From Burkholderiaceae bacterium (GTDB taxonomy: Bacteria > Pseudomonadota > Gammaproteobacteria > Burkholderiales > Burkholderiaceae_E), in NCBI GenBank assembly GCA_024235875.1, contig JACKLP010000012.1, forward strand, positions 1-64,000: a DNA stretch of 64,000 bases, given 5' to 3'. The position numbers and the translations under genes were made by a program. A model generated the notes under the pieces. That model had not been told where the DNA came from, ran no database searches, and saw only the letters and a list, made by a program, of their open reading frames with translations. Below, piece by piece: positions 27,317-36,683 of the stretch. Numbering within the stretch: the first letter of the stretch is position 1; each line of letters opens with the position of its first letter.

Positions 27317-28071
27317 GCGCCCCCTCCGGTCACATAGCGCTTTACCTCCGGATCGGAAAGCACCGCCTCCGGGGCATCGTTCGCAATGATGCGACCGGCA
27401 TAGAAGGCAAGCACCCGTTGCGAGTAACGCAGCACGATCTCCATGTCGTGTTCGACGAACAGGATGGTCACGTTGCGCCCGGTCAGGGCCTCGACGACGC
27501 GGTCCATGATCGGGAACTTCTCGTCGGCGGCCACGCCACTGGTCGGCTCGTCGAGCAGGATCAGCTCGGTGCGTCCCGCCATGGCCATCGCGATGTCGAG
27601 CAGCTTCTTCACGCCGCCGGGCAACTCGGCGATGCGGCGATCACGGAACTGCGCGATGCCGAAGCGCTCCAGCGTGGCCTCGGCATGCGATAGCGCGGCG
27701 CTCGAACGCGCCAGACGGAAGAAGCCCGGTGGCGTGTCGGCATTGATGGCTTCGGCCACCAGCATGTTGTCGAGGACAGTGAGACCGGTGCAGAGCTGCG
27801 CGATCTGGAACGAGCGATGGATGCCCAGGCGGGCAATTCGCCGCGGGTCGAGCAGGGTGATGTCGTCGCCGTCGAACAGGATGCGGCCGCGCTCGGGCTT
27901 CACGTAGCCGGTGACCATGTTGACGAAAGTCGTCTTGCCGGCGCCATTCGATCCGATCAGGCTGTAGATGGCGCCCCGCGGTACCGCCACATTGACATCG
28001 TCGGCGGCGACGACGGCGCCGAAGCGGCGGTGAATGCCCTCGGCTCGCAGGATCCAGTCCGCGCCGGTCAT
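27313..28071 (-). CDS. livG: branched-chain amino-acid-type ABC transporter ATP-binding protein LivG
   Basis: A 252-residue ABC ATPase: Walker A GSNGAGKTTFVNMVTG, Walker B ELILLDEPTSGVAADE, and an H-loop VEHDMEIV. The signature motif is degenerate (LPGGVKKLLDIAMAMA). The frame is open upstream; the ATG at 28069-28071 overlaps the livM stop as ATGA and gives the normal length. It forms the ATPase pair with LivF. Confidence 0.92.
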   Translation of the reverse strand: MTGADWILRAEGIHRRFGAVVAADDVNVAVPRGAIYSLIGSNGAGKTTFVNMVTGYVKPERGRILFDGDDITLLDPRRIARLGIHRSFQIAQLCTGLTVLDNMLVAEAINADTPPGFFRLARSSAALSHAEATLERFGIAQFRDRRIAELPGGVKKLLDIAMAMAGRTELILLDEPTSGVAADEKFPIMDRVVEALTGRNVTILFVEHDMEIVLRYSQRVLAFYAGRIIANDAPEAVLSDPEVKRYVTGGGA

Positions 28072-29012
28072 CGCCCGGCTCCCCGCACAGCGGATCCGCG
28101 CCGTGACAACCAGGAGCCGATGCCATCGGGCAATACGAAGATCACGACCAGCAGGAACACGCCGAGCGCGAGTTGCCAGCTGTTGGGAAAATAGAGATTG
28201 GAGAAGGAGCGCACCAGCTCGAGGATGATCGACGCCACGAACACGGCCGGTATCGACAGGTAGCCGGCAAGAATCGCAACGAACACGAACTCGCCCGAAG
28301 TGGTCCAGTAGGCGAACTCCGGGTCCACGTGGCCGATCGCCACTGCCGAGATCGCGCCGCCGATGCCGCCGAGCGCGGCGGCGATCACGTAGTTCACGGT
28401 CATCGCGTGTCGTACCGAACTGCCCAGGTACTCGACCCGGAGTTCGTTGTCTCGGATCGCAAGCGAAATCAGGCCGCGCTGCGAATCGAAATAGATCCGA
28501 AGCCCAATACTCGCAAGCACCGTCACTGCCATCGTGAAGAAATACAGGCTCAACTGCAGCGGCCGGTCTTCCGGGTGAAACCCGAGAAAGGTGGCGGCCG
28601 CGACGTTCATGCCGTCGGTACCGCCAAGGACGGTCATCTTCGAGAGCGCACCGTAGAGGATCATCGACAGCGACAGCGACAGCATCGCGAAGAAGATGCC
28701 GCGATAGGTCGAGAGCAGGGGCCCGAAAACCAGCCCGACGACGATCGCCACCACGATCGCGGCGAATCCGAGCAAGAAGATGTCGGTCGATCCCGTGGCC
28801 TGGGCCAGCAGCGCGGCGACGTAGGCGCCCAGGCAATAGAACAGGCCCTGACCGAAGGAAACGACGCCGGCGCGCATCATCGTGACGATGCCCAGCGACA
28901 CCAGGCCCTTGGCCAGCGCCATTGTGACCAGGAACACGGCCCAGCTCGGCAGCACGGTCCCGGCGGCTGCCAGCACGGCCAGCGCGATCACGCCGATGGC
29001 GATGTTCTTCAT
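28068..29012 (-). CDS. livM: branched-chain amino-acid-type ABC transporter permease LivM
   Basis: A 314-residue permease with 8-10 hydrophobic segments. The conserved cytoplasmic region AIRDNELRVEYLGSSVRHAM (about residue 190) is the LivM EAA-like loop that contacts the ATPases. It starts 7 bp after livH. Together with LivH it forms the membrane channel. Confidence 0.92.
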   Translation of the reverse strand: MKNIAIGVIALAVLAAAGTVLPSWAVFLVTMALAKGLVSLGIVTMMRAGVVSFGQGLFYCLGAYVAALLAQATGSTDIFLLGFAAIVVAIVVGLVFGPLLSTYRGIFFAMLSLSLSMILYGALSKMTVLGGTDGMNVAAATFLGFHPEDRPLQLSLYFFTMAVTVLASIGLRIYFDSQRGLISLAIRDNELRVEYLGSSVRHAMTVNYVIAAALGGIGGAISAVAIGHVDPEFAYWTTSGEFVFVAILAGYLSIPAVFVASIILELVRSFSNLYFPNSWQLALGVFLLVVIFVLPDGIGSWLSRRGSAVRGAGR

Positions 29013-29019
29013 GCCTGCC

Positions 29020-29922
29020 TCATATCTTGCGAGCCCGGTCCCGAACGAACAGGCCTTCGGGGCGGAAGAACAGCACGATCGCCATCACGAGGTAGATGAT
29101 GAACAACTCGGCTTCGGGCAGCAGATGAACCGATGCGGCGCGAGAAACGCCCACCAGCAGCGCGCCGATCGCGGCGCCCTCGATCGAGCCCAGCCCGCCG
29201 ATGATCACCACGGCGAAGGCCACGATGATGACGTTCACTCCGAGGCCGGGCGTCACCGATAGCATGGGGGCGGTCAGCGCGCCGCCGAGTGCGGCCAGCG
29301 CGACGCCGGCCATGAACGCCCACAGGTAGATCCGCTGGATGTCGACACCCAGCGCCTGGCTCATCTCGCGATCATGGATGACGGCGAGAACGACCTTGCC
29401 CGTGCGGGTTCGGTTGAGCACCAGCCAGACGCCGAGTCCGACGACGATTGCGGCCGCGATCACCGCGAAATCGTAGCCGACGTAGTTCAGCGGACCGGCT
29501 TCGACATTGCCGAGCAGCGCATAGGGTTCGGAGACGAAGTAGGGGTCCACGCCCCAGATGAGTTTCATGACGTCTTCGAGCACCAGAAAGACGCCATAGG
29601 TGACCAGTACGATCGTGACTTCGTCACGCCCGTAGAAGTATCGCAGCAGGCCGCGCTCGAGCACCGGGCCCAGGACCAGCGCGACGAGGATCGAGGCGAC
29701 GATCATCGCGGCATAGCTGCCGAACGGAAAGGCGTCGCCGGTCCACGCGAGATAGGCACCGACGACGCTGGCCGCCGTGTACGCGCCGATCGCGTACAGG
29801 CTGCCGTGCGCCATGTTCAGGATGTTCATGACCCCGAACACGAGCGTCAGGCCGACCGATACGATGAACAGCCAGCCCGCGTAGATGAGGCCGTCGACCA
29901 GGATGGTCGCGAGGAGTTCCAT
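29020..29922 (-). CDS. livH: branched-chain amino-acid-type ABC transporter permease LivH
   Basis: A 300-residue permease with about eight membrane segments. The N-terminal LIYAGWLFIVSVGLTLVFGV and MNILNMAHGSLYAIGAY are the LivH signature, and VIHDREMSQALGVDIQRIYL is the coupling loop. It lies 51 bp after the binding-protein gene. Confidence 0.93.
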   Translation of the reverse strand: MELLATILVDGLIYAGWLFIVSVGLTLVFGVMNILNMAHGSLYAIGAYTAASVVGAYLAWTGDAFPFGSYAAMIVASILVALVLGPVLERGLLRYFYGRDEVTIVLVTYGVFLVLEDVMKLIWGVDPYFVSEPYALLGNVEAGPLNYVGYDFAVIAAAIVVGLGVWLVLNRTRTGKVVLAVIHDREMSQALGVDIQRIYLWAFMAGVALAALGGALTAPMLSVTPGLGVNVIIVAFAVVIIGGLGSIEGAAIGALLVGVSRAASVHLLPEAELFIIYLVMAIVLFFRPEGLFVRDRARKI

Positions 29923-29973
29923 GGTGTGCGAACGCCCTTCGGGGCGGGCGCCGTGCGGCGCCCGCTTGCCGCG

Positions 29974-31278
29974 CTACTTGCAGCTCGCGCCCTGGAAGCC
30001 GCCCTTGATCCAGTCGGCAGCCTTCTGGCCATCTGGCGGATTGACGCAGCGGGCGTCGTAGTACTCGATGTCGACCAGCGTCATCTGCTTCTTGGCCGCA
30101 TCCCACTTGGTCTTGCCGATCGCGTTGGGCTGGATCGCCTGGTGGCCGTCGGACAAGGCCATCTCGATGTGGCCCGAGGGGGCATCCCATGCCAGTCCCT
30201 TCATCGCGGCCGCGAGCTGGTCCTGCGTGGGCTTCTTGCCGCCGTTGGCCGCCATCGCCTTCTCGACCGCGGTCTTGAGGCCGAGCAGCCCTTGCCACAT
30301 GCGGAAGGGGGCCTGGACCGGGAACACGCCGTAGGCTTTCTCGTAGGCTGCCCACAGCGTGTTGGTCAGTTCGCCGCCCTTGGCCTTGGCCGACAAACCA
30401 TTCATGCCGCGCGCACCCAGGATGATGCCGTCGGGCATCTTCTTGCCCAGTTGCGGCATCACGTGGTCGCCGGCCGACAGTGCGATCTGCGAGCGCTTGT
30501 GGAGCCCGCGTGCCGATGATTGCAGGATGAATGCCTGGAGGTCGCCGCCCCACAGCGACGAGTGCACGAGGTCGGGCTTTTCGCGCAGCAGGGCGGAGAT
30601 CTCGGTTCCGTACTGTCCGGCGCCGAACTTCGGCAACAGCGAGGTCTTCACCTTCGCATTCGGCATGATCTGCTTCATGGAGGCTTCGAAGTCGGCCCAG
30701 GAATCCTGCCCCCAGGCGTAGTTCTGGTTGATGCCGGCGAAGCTGTCTACCTTGACCTTGCGCGACTTCAGGTAGCGCGCCAGCGACACGTTGTCCATGG
30801 CGCCGTGCGCGGCAGTGCGAAACACGTAGTTGAACTTGCCTTCCTCGAATACGCGCGGCGTACCGCAGTCGTAGAGGATCGTGAAGGCCTTGAGTTCGTC
30901 GGCCACCGGCGGCACCGCCAGGCAGTCGCCGGAGCTGACATAGCCGATCACCGCGTCGACCTTCTCGCGCTGGACCAGGTTGCGGAATTCCTGCACCTGC
31001 TTGGTCGCGCCGCCCGCCTCGTCGACCAGGACCACTTCGACTTCCATGCCGCCGAAGCCCTTGGTGCCGTAGGGCGCGGGCAGCTTGCCCTGATTGGCCA
31101 TCTCGATCAGCAGCTTGCCCCCGTTCCAGGCGGGAACGCCGAAGCTTTCAGCCGCCTGGCCCGACAAGAAGGTGATGACGCCGATCTTGAACTTGTCCGC
31201 TGCCACCGCCGACCCGCAGGCCAGTGCGATGGCCGCCGTCGCCGCAGTGGCGCCGATCGATCTGCGAAGTTTCGTCAT
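29974..31278 (-). CDS. periplasmic substrate-binding protein of the Liv-type ABC transporter
   Basis: A 434-residue type I periplasmic binding protein. A signal peptide (about 1-27, ending SAVAA) precedes ADKFKIGVITFLSGQAAESF, the typical start of Liv-type receptors. The two-lobed domain contains VIGYVSSGDCLAVPP and NQNYAWGQDSW. Five cysteines occur in the mature part. It is longer than LivK proper, as in receptors for aromatic or other carboxylic compounds, so the ligand is open; nearby aromatic degradation genes make such a ligand possible. The ATG at 31276-31278 follows a GGAGAC site. It is first in the operon. Confidence 0.88.
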   Translation of the reverse strand: MTKLRRSIGATAATAAIALACGSAVAADKFKIGVITFLSGQAAESFGVPAWNGGKLLIEMANQGKLPAPYGTKGFGGMEVEVVLVDEAGGATKQVQEFRNLVQREKVDAVIGYVSSGDCLAVPPVADELKAFTILYDCGTPRVFEEGKFNYVFRTAAHGAMDNVSLARYLKSRKVKVDSFAGINQNYAWGQDSWADFEASMKQIMPNAKVKTSLLPKFGAGQYGTEISALLREKPDLVHSSLWGGDLQAFILQSSARGLHKRSQIALSAGDHVMPQLGKKMPDGIILGARGMNGLSAKAKGGELTNTLWAAYEKAYGVFPVQAPFRMWQGLLGLKTAVEKAMAANGGKKPTQDQLAAAMKGLAWDAPSGHIEMALSDGHQAIQPNAIGKTKWDAAKKQMTLVDIEYYDARCVNPPDGQKAADWIKGGFQGASCK

Positions 31279-31486
31279 GATTGTCTCCGTGGTTACTGTT
31301 TGCACGCGCGCATCGCATCCACTCTGAAAGGGCTTGCCGGTCGCCTCGGTCGACCTCGCCTGCGTGTCCCGGGCATGGTAGACGAAGTCGGGAGCGATCG
31401 GCGTCCGATTGCCGGTACGCGTTCCGAACCCCGTGGCATCGCGCGCCCCTACAATCGAGCCATCCCAAACCGAAACACCGGAGTAG

Positions 31487-32218
31487 ATGATGGGCGAGGA
31501 ACCGATCGGGCTCGATTCGGCGGTGATCGATGCGCTGGCCGGCGTCACGACCGCCACGCTGACGACCGTGCTGCTCAAGAAGGGCCTGCGCAACGTCTGG
31601 CTGCGCGGCGCGATGCCCCTGGGGCCGGTCGATCACGGTCGCAAGATCGGGCGTGCCTTCACGCTGCGATTCGTGCCGGCGCGCGAGGACCTGGCAACGC
31701 CGGCATCCTGGGGCTCGCCGATCTCCACCCGTGCCGCCATCGAGGCGATGCCGGCGGGCTGCATCGCGGTCGTCGACGCGATGGGCGTGACCGATGCCGG
31801 CATCTTCGGCGACATCCTCTGCGCGCGCATGAACAAGCGCGGCGTGGCCGCGTTGGTGACCGATGGCGTGATCCGCGACCTGCCGGGCGTGCTCGGCACC
31901 GATCTGCCGGTCTGGTGCCGGGGGACGGCCGCGCCCTCGTCGGTGACCGGGCTCACCTTCGTCGCGTGGCAGCAGCCGATCGGCTGCGGTGGCGTGGCGG
32001 TCTTTCCCAACGACGTCGTCGTGGCCGACGCCGACGGCGCGGTGCTGATCCCGGCGGCGCTTCTCGACGAAGTGATCGAGGCGGCGGTGGAGCAGGAGCG
32101 ACTGGAAGGCTGGATCATGACCCAGGTCGACGAGGGCAGGCCGCTGCCGGGGCTCTATCCGCCCAACGACGAGAACAAGGCGCGCTACGAGGCCTGGTGC
32201 CACGCGCAGAAAGGCTGA
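31487..32218 (+). CDS. RraA-family protein (HMG/CHA aldolase-like)
   Basis: A 243-residue member of the RraA/4-hydroxy-4-methyl-2-oxoglutarate aldolase family. The conserved core GDILCARMNKRGVAALVTDG, with its Gly-Asp and the arginine-containing VIRDLP, is present, as is PNDVVVADADGAVLIP. HMG/CHA aldolases act in gallate/protocatechuate meta-cleavage and yield pyruvate, while others have different roles, so function is open. It is divergent from the liv operon with 208 bp between the starts. Confidence 0.8.
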   Translation: MMGEEPIGLDSAVIDALAGVTTATLTTVLLKKGLRNVWLRGAMPLGPVDHGRKIGRAFTLRFVPAREDLATPASWGSPISTRAAIEAMPAGCIAVVDAMGVTDAGIFGDILCARMNKRGVAALVTDGVIRDLPGVLGTDLPVWCRGTAAPSSVTGLTFVAWQQPIGCGGVAVFPNDVVVADADGAVLIPAALLDEVIEAAVEQERLEGWIMTQVDEGRPLPGLYPPNDENKARYEAWCHAQKG

Positions 32219-32271
32219 GCGCCCGCTGACGTCGGCGCGCGCGGGCGCCGGCGTCGGTTCGCGCGGCCGGC

Positions 32272-33561
32272 TCAGTGCTTGCCCGTGACCTTGTCCTTGA
32301 GCTTCATGATGCCCATCGCCTCGAGCACGACCTTCTCGTAGACCGGTTCGGACGAGCCGCGCCGCATCTTGCGCAGGAAGTACTTCTCGAAGGCGACCTT
32401 CGCGAGGTGCACCCACTTGCCCTCGGAGAACCAATTGACGTTGCGCGGCGGAATCTGCGGCAGTGCCACGAAGGCGATGCCGCTGTCGCCGAAGTCGGCC
32501 AGGCAGATCGCGTTCCAGGTCGCCTTGGTGTCGGGCTGCTTGCCGTCGAGTTCGGCGCGGATGTTGTGTGCGGTGGCCGTGACCATGGACTCGATCATGT
32601 AGCCCGTCTTGGGCGTGCCGGTCGGCACCGGCGTGGGCTCGACCGGCGGGATCGCCACGCATACGCCGACCGAGTAGATGTTCTTGTACTTCGGGTTGCG
32701 CTGATGCTCGTCCACGACGATGAAGCCACGCGGATTGGTCAGGCCCTCGATGCCGAAGACCGCGTCGACGCCCTTGAACGCCGGCAGCATCATCGAGTAC
32801 TTGAATGGAAGCTCGTGCTGCTTCCTGGGCTTGCCGTCCTCGTCGTGTTCGGTCACATGCATCTTGCCGTCTTCGATGCGATCGACCTTCGCATTGCAGA
32901 TCCACTTCACGTGGCGGTCGCGAAAGCCCGATTCGAGCATGCCCTTCGAGTCGCCCACGCCGCCCAGGCCCAGATGGCCGACATAGGGCTCCGAGGTCAC
33001 GAAGGTCATCGGGACACGATCGCGGATCTTGCGCTTGCGCAGGTCGGTCTCCATGATCATCGCGAACTCGTAGGCCGGCCCGAAGCACGAGGCGCCCTGC
33101 ACCGCGCCGACCACGATCGGACCCGGGTCGGCGCAGAACTTCTCCCAGGTCTCCGAGGCGGTCGCCGCATGGTCGACATGGCAGATCGACGTCGTGTGGC
33201 CTTCGGGGCCGAGGCCTTCGATTTCGTCGAAGGCGAGCTTGGGGCCGGTGGCGATCACCAGGTAGTCGTAGTCGAGCATGCGGCCGTCTTCGAGCTCGAG
33301 CTGGTTCTGCTCGGGGTGGACGCGACGCGCGCCGACCGTGATCGCGTCGATGCCCTTGCGTCCCAGCACCTCGGCCAGGGACAGCTCGATGTCGCCACGC
33401 TTGCGCCAGCTCACGGCGACCCAGGGGTTGGAGGGCACGAAGTGGAAGCGCGGCGTGTTGGAGACGACCGTGATCCGATCGCCCGGCCGGGCGAGCCCCT
33501 TCATCTCGAAGGCCATGGGAAGCCCGCCGATGCCGGCGCCCATGATGACGATATGAGCCAT
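32272..33561 (-). CDS. sulfide:quinone oxidoreductase-like FAD protein
   Basis: A 429-residue flavoprotein with the N-terminal FAD motif VIMGAGIGGLPMAFEMK and VIATGPKLAFDEIEGLGPEG. Two candidate redox cysteines sit where SQR has them: VQGASCFGPAYEFA (about 170) and SVGVCVAIPPVEPTPVPTG (about 345). The C-terminal amphipathic region (WVHLAKVAFEKYFLRKMRRG) could bind membrane. The ATG at 33559-33561 is preceded by a good AGGAGG. SQR would pass electrons from sulfide to quinone; no other sulfur gene is near. Confidence 0.8.
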   Translation of the reverse strand: MAHIVIMGAGIGGLPMAFEMKGLARPGDRITVVSNTPRFHFVPSNPWVAVSWRKRGDIELSLAEVLGRKGIDAITVGARRVHPEQNQLELEDGRMLDYDYLVIATGPKLAFDEIEGLGPEGHTTSICHVDHAATASETWEKFCADPGPIVVGAVQGASCFGPAYEFAMIMETDLRKRKIRDRVPMTFVTSEPYVGHLGLGGVGDSKGMLESGFRDRHVKWICNAKVDRIEDGKMHVTEHDEDGKPRKQHELPFKYSMMLPAFKGVDAVFGIEGLTNPRGFIVVDEHQRNPKYKNIYSVGVCVAIPPVEPTPVPTGTPKTGYMIESMVTATAHNIRAELDGKQPDTKATWNAICLADFGDSGIAFVALPQIPPRNVNWFSEGKWVHLAKVAFEKYFLRKMRRGSSEPVYEKVVLEAMGIMKLKDKVTGKH

Positions 33562-33732
33562 CTTCGATTCCTCCTCTCTGCTCGGGCCCAAAGCGGCCTC
33601 GCGTTCCGGGGCCGCGATTCGCGACGCCGCAGCGACGCTGGGCGTAACCCGAACGGGAATGTTAGTCCGGCGACCGGGGGGTCGCCTTGATCGGCGTCAG
33701 TGGCAGTAGGGGATTTCGCCCGGGCCTTCGAC

Positions 33733-34563
33733 CTACAGCCGGCCCGTTCGCTGGCTGGCGCCGGCGTACAAGACCTCGCGCGCAGCCAGCGATGCGCGCT
33801 CGTGGAAGGCCAGCGCGACCGGATCCAGATCGCGGCTGGGCACCGGCGTATGCTCGAAGTGGCCGTATGGATCGACGCCGCGAACCAGCGCTGCGCTGTC
33901 CCAGGTGCCCACCACCTGGCGGGTCTCGGGCGGCATGAAGTGCATCGAGACGCCGATGCGCCGATCACCCGACAGATTCGGTCCGGAGCCATGCGCGAGG
34001 CGATAGTTGTGCAGGGACATCTCGCCCGCCGCCAGTGGCATGTGGACCGCTTGCGTCTCATCGACGCCTTCGACGATCGTCTGGCCGCGCGTGAGCATGT
34101 TGTGCTCGTCGTAGGTGTCCTGGTGTGGCAGGTCGTCGCCGGCGTGGGTGCCGGGCATCACGCGCATGCAGCCGGCCTCGATGCTGGCCGGCGCGATCGC
34201 GAGCCACGCGGTCACGACATTGCGGCTCGACAAGCCCCAGTAGGTGGCGTCCTGGTGCCAGGAGATGAAGCTAGGCGAGCCGACATCCTTGATCCAGAAG
34301 ATCGTGTTCCAGCACAGGATGTTCGGACCGATGAGCTGCTGGATCGGGTCGAGCACACGGGGATCGCGGATCAGATTGTCGAGCCACTTGAACAGCAGGA
34401 AGCTCTTGCTTCGCTGCGAGGCCTTCAGGCGGCCGCCCTGGCTTGCCTCGAACGCCTCGAGGCGCTGGCGGATCGTGGCGGCCTCGGCCGTGTCCAGAAC
34501 CGGCACCGGATACACATAGCCATCCTCACGGTATTGCGCCACCTGGGAATCGCTCAGTCGCAT
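33733..34563 (-). CDS. phytanoyl-CoA dioxygenase (PhyH) family protein
   Basis: A 276-residue Fe(II)/2-oxoglutarate-dependent oxygenase. The iron site is visible as the HxD of SWHQDATYWG (about 101-103) and a distal His in LAHGSGPNLSGDRRIGVSM, where the following Arg could bind 2-oxoglutarate. MRVMPGTHAGDDLPHQ is typical of PhyH relatives. Substrate unknown. The 171-bp gap to the flavoprotein start contains a GC hairpin GGCGACC-GGGG-GGTCGCC (33669-33686) without a clear T-tract. Confidence 0.85.
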   Translation of the reverse strand: MRLSDSQVAQYREDGYVYPVPVLDTAEAATIRQRLEAFEASQGGRLKASQRSKSFLLFKWLDNLIRDPRVLDPIQQLIGPNILCWNTIFWIKDVGSPSFISWHQDATYWGLSSRNVVTAWLAIAPASIEAGCMRVMPGTHAGDDLPHQDTYDEHNMLTRGQTIVEGVDETQAVHMPLAAGEMSLHNYRLAHGSGPNLSGDRRIGVSMHFMPPETRQVVGTWDSAALVRGVDPYGHFEHTPVPSRDLDPVALAFHERASLAAREVLYAGASQRTGRL

Positions 34564-34617
34564 GCGGGTCTCCTGTGGGTCGGTATCGGCGCTCGCCGCC
34601 GCCTGGCCCGGATTGGA

Positions 34618-35358
34618 TCAGTCCGCCCAATCCAGCACGTTGTAGCGCCTGAAGATACCCGATTCGTTGAAGGCGATCCGTCGCGGCGACGCCAGGTAGG
34701 CGGCGATGCCCGGGCGCTCGGCAACCTGCGCGGACAGGGCGCTCACACGCGGGCGCTCGACCTCGGCCGCCGCCATCGCGTTCGGAAACGCGTAGCGCAG
34801 CCCGGCGACGACCTGGAACAGTCCCAGGTCGGCCGTGCTCGCGCGGGCGCCGGTGAGCCAGCCGCCGCGGGCGGGATTGGCGGCGAGGATGCCCTCGAAG
34901 TAGTCGAGGAACTTGGGCAGACGTTCCTCGAGGAAGATCTTCGATCGTTTCGCGGCCGCATCGGCCTGGTCCTCGTAGTAGAGGCTGCTCGCGATCGGAT
35001 GGTGGGTGTCGTGGATCTCGACCACGAAGTCCGCGATCGTCAGGTCGAGCTGGTGGACCCAGAGCCGATCATCGAGCCCACGCGGCGCGAGCCCCAGCCT
35101 GGTGCCGAGGTGGAGCAGGATGTTGGCGGTCTGACCGATGATGCGCGTGCCATCGACCAGGAAGGGCGGCGCGAGCGGGCGCCGGGCGAGGCCGGGGTCG
35201 CGCATCAGGCGAAACATCGCGTCCATCCCCAGGCCGGCGCCGCTGGCGCGCGCGACATCGACATAGGGTGCGCCGGCGTCTTCCAGGGCGAGGCGGATGA
35301 ACTCCCCGCGGCCCTGGATCATCGGCCAATAGTAGAGGCGGTAGGAAGCGTTCTTCAC
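34618..35358 (-). CDS. glutathione S-transferase family protein
   Basis: A 246-residue GST. The thioredoxin-like N-domain has YRLYYWPMIQGRGEFIRLAL, in which the Tyr near residue 8 is the likely catalytic Tyr as in sigma-class GSTs, and GQTANILLHLGTRL is the glutathione gamma-Glu site. An all-helical C-domain follows. GSTs often take part in aromatic degradation, for example isomerising ring-cleavage products. It lies divergent from the maleylacetate reductase gene, 184 bp away. Confidence 0.87.
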   Translation of the reverse strand: MKNASYRLYYWPMIQGRGEFIRLALEDAGAPYVDVARASGAGLGMDAMFRLMRDPGLARRPLAPPFLVDGTRIIGQTANILLHLGTRLGLAPRGLDDRLWVHQLDLTIADFVVEIHDTHHPIASSLYYEDQADAAAKRSKIFLEERLPKFLDYFEGILAANPARGGWLTGARASTADLGLFQVVAGLRYAFPNAMAAAEVERPRVSALSAQVAERPGIAAYLASPRRIAFNESGIFRRYNVLDWAD

Positions 35359-35542
35359 GGCCGGATCCGTCGGGGTCGAGTCGGCCCCAGTGTGCCCGCT
35401 CGCGGCCGGATCGTCGATGCTCGCGATGCCCGGCCCGGGACACGATGGCTTCGACCGCCTTTCGGTACCATGCGCGATGGGTCGCGGGCGGCCCTGGGGT
35501 ACCGTCCGGACATCGTCGGTCGTTGGTCATGGAGCCCGAGTC

Positions 35543-36622
35543 GTGCAAGCCTTCGTCTACACCAGCTATCCGGGCCGGGTCGTGTTCGGCGCCGGCCGGC
35601 TCCAGAGCCTGGCCGAGGAGGTCGAGCGCCTCGGCGCCCGCCGTGCGCTGGTGCTGAGCACGCCCGAGCAAAGAGACACCGCGGCCCGGGTGGCCGAGGC
35701 CCTCGGTGACCGGGCCGCGGGAATCGACGATCGCGCCGCCATGCACGTGCCGATCGAGATCGCCGTCGCGGCGCGCGAGCGCGCGCAGGCGCTTGGCGCC
35801 GATTGTTGCGTCGCGGTGGGGGGCGGCTCGACGATCGGCCTGGGCAAGGCCATCGCGTTGACCTCGGGCTTGCCGATCGTGGCGGTACCGACCACGTTCG
35901 CGGGCTCCGAGATGACGGCCATCTGGGGACTGACCGAGAACGGCGAGAAGAAGACCGGCAGGGACTCGGCGGTTCTGCCGCGCACGGTCATCTACGACCC
36001 CGCGATGGTGCGCAGCCTGCCCGCGGCCGTGGCGGCGGTCTCGGGCATGAACGCGATCGCCCACTGCGTCGAGGCGCTCTATGCGGTCGACGCGAACCCG
36101 ATCGTCTCGATGATCGCCGAGGAGGGGATTCGCGCCCTGGCCGAGAGCCTGCCGGTGATCGTCGGCGATGGCACCGGGCTCGTGCAGGCCGACGATGACG
36201 CACTGGCGCGCGCGCAATACGGCGCGTGGCTCGCCGGCACCGCGCTCAATGGCGCGTCGATGGCCTTGCATCACAAGCTCTGCCACACGCTCGGCGGCAG
36301 CTTCGATCTGCCGCATGCGCCCACGCACACGGTCGTGTTGCCCTATGCGACCGCCTACAATCGCGATGCCGCGCCGCTCGCCATGCGCCGGATCGAATCG
36401 GCCCTGGGGGCGTTCGGACGCGGCGACGCGGCAGCCGGGCTGCTCGCGCTGGCGCAGGCGTTGCATGCGCCCACGACGCTGGCGGCGATCGGCATGCCGC
36501 AAGAGGGGATTGCGCGCGCGGCCGAGATCGCGGCGCGCAACCAGTATCCGAACCCGCGCCCGATCGAGCGGGCCGCCATCGAGGCCTTGTTGACCCGTGC
36601 CTGGCACGGCAGTGCGCCCTGA
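35543..36622 (+). CDS. maleylacetate reductase
   Basis: A 359-residue iron-containing alcohol dehydrogenase family enzyme that reduces maleylacetate to 3-oxoadipate with NAD(P)H. It shows YPGRVVFGAGRL, the cofactor glycine loop CVAVGGGSTIGLGKAIAL, VPTTFAGSEMTAIWG, and HHKLCHTLGGSFDLPHAPTH with the metal-region histidines. The GTG at 35543 gives the family length (about 355). It is 61 bp before hydroxyquinol dioxygenase. Its product feeds PcaIJ/PcaF. Confidence 0.9.
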   Translation: MQAFVYTSYPGRVVFGAGRLQSLAEEVERLGARRALVLSTPEQRDTAARVAEALGDRAAGIDDRAAMHVPIEIAVAARERAQALGADCCVAVGGGSTIGLGKAIALTSGLPIVAVPTTFAGSEMTAIWGLTENGEKKTGRDSAVLPRTVIYDPAMVRSLPAAVAAVSGMNAIAHCVEALYAVDANPIVSMIAEEGIRALAESLPVIVGDGTGLVQADDDALARAQYGAWLAGTALNGASMALHHKLCHTLGGSFDLPHAPTHTVVLPYATAYNRDAAPLAMRRIESALGAFGRGDAAAGLLALAQALHAPTTLAAIGMPQEGIARAAEIAARNQYPNPRPIERAAIEALLTRAWHGSAP

Positions 36623-36683
36623 CCCGACGGACCGGTCAGCGCGACATCGGCAACCGAACACTCGCAGCCAAGAGGAAGAAGCG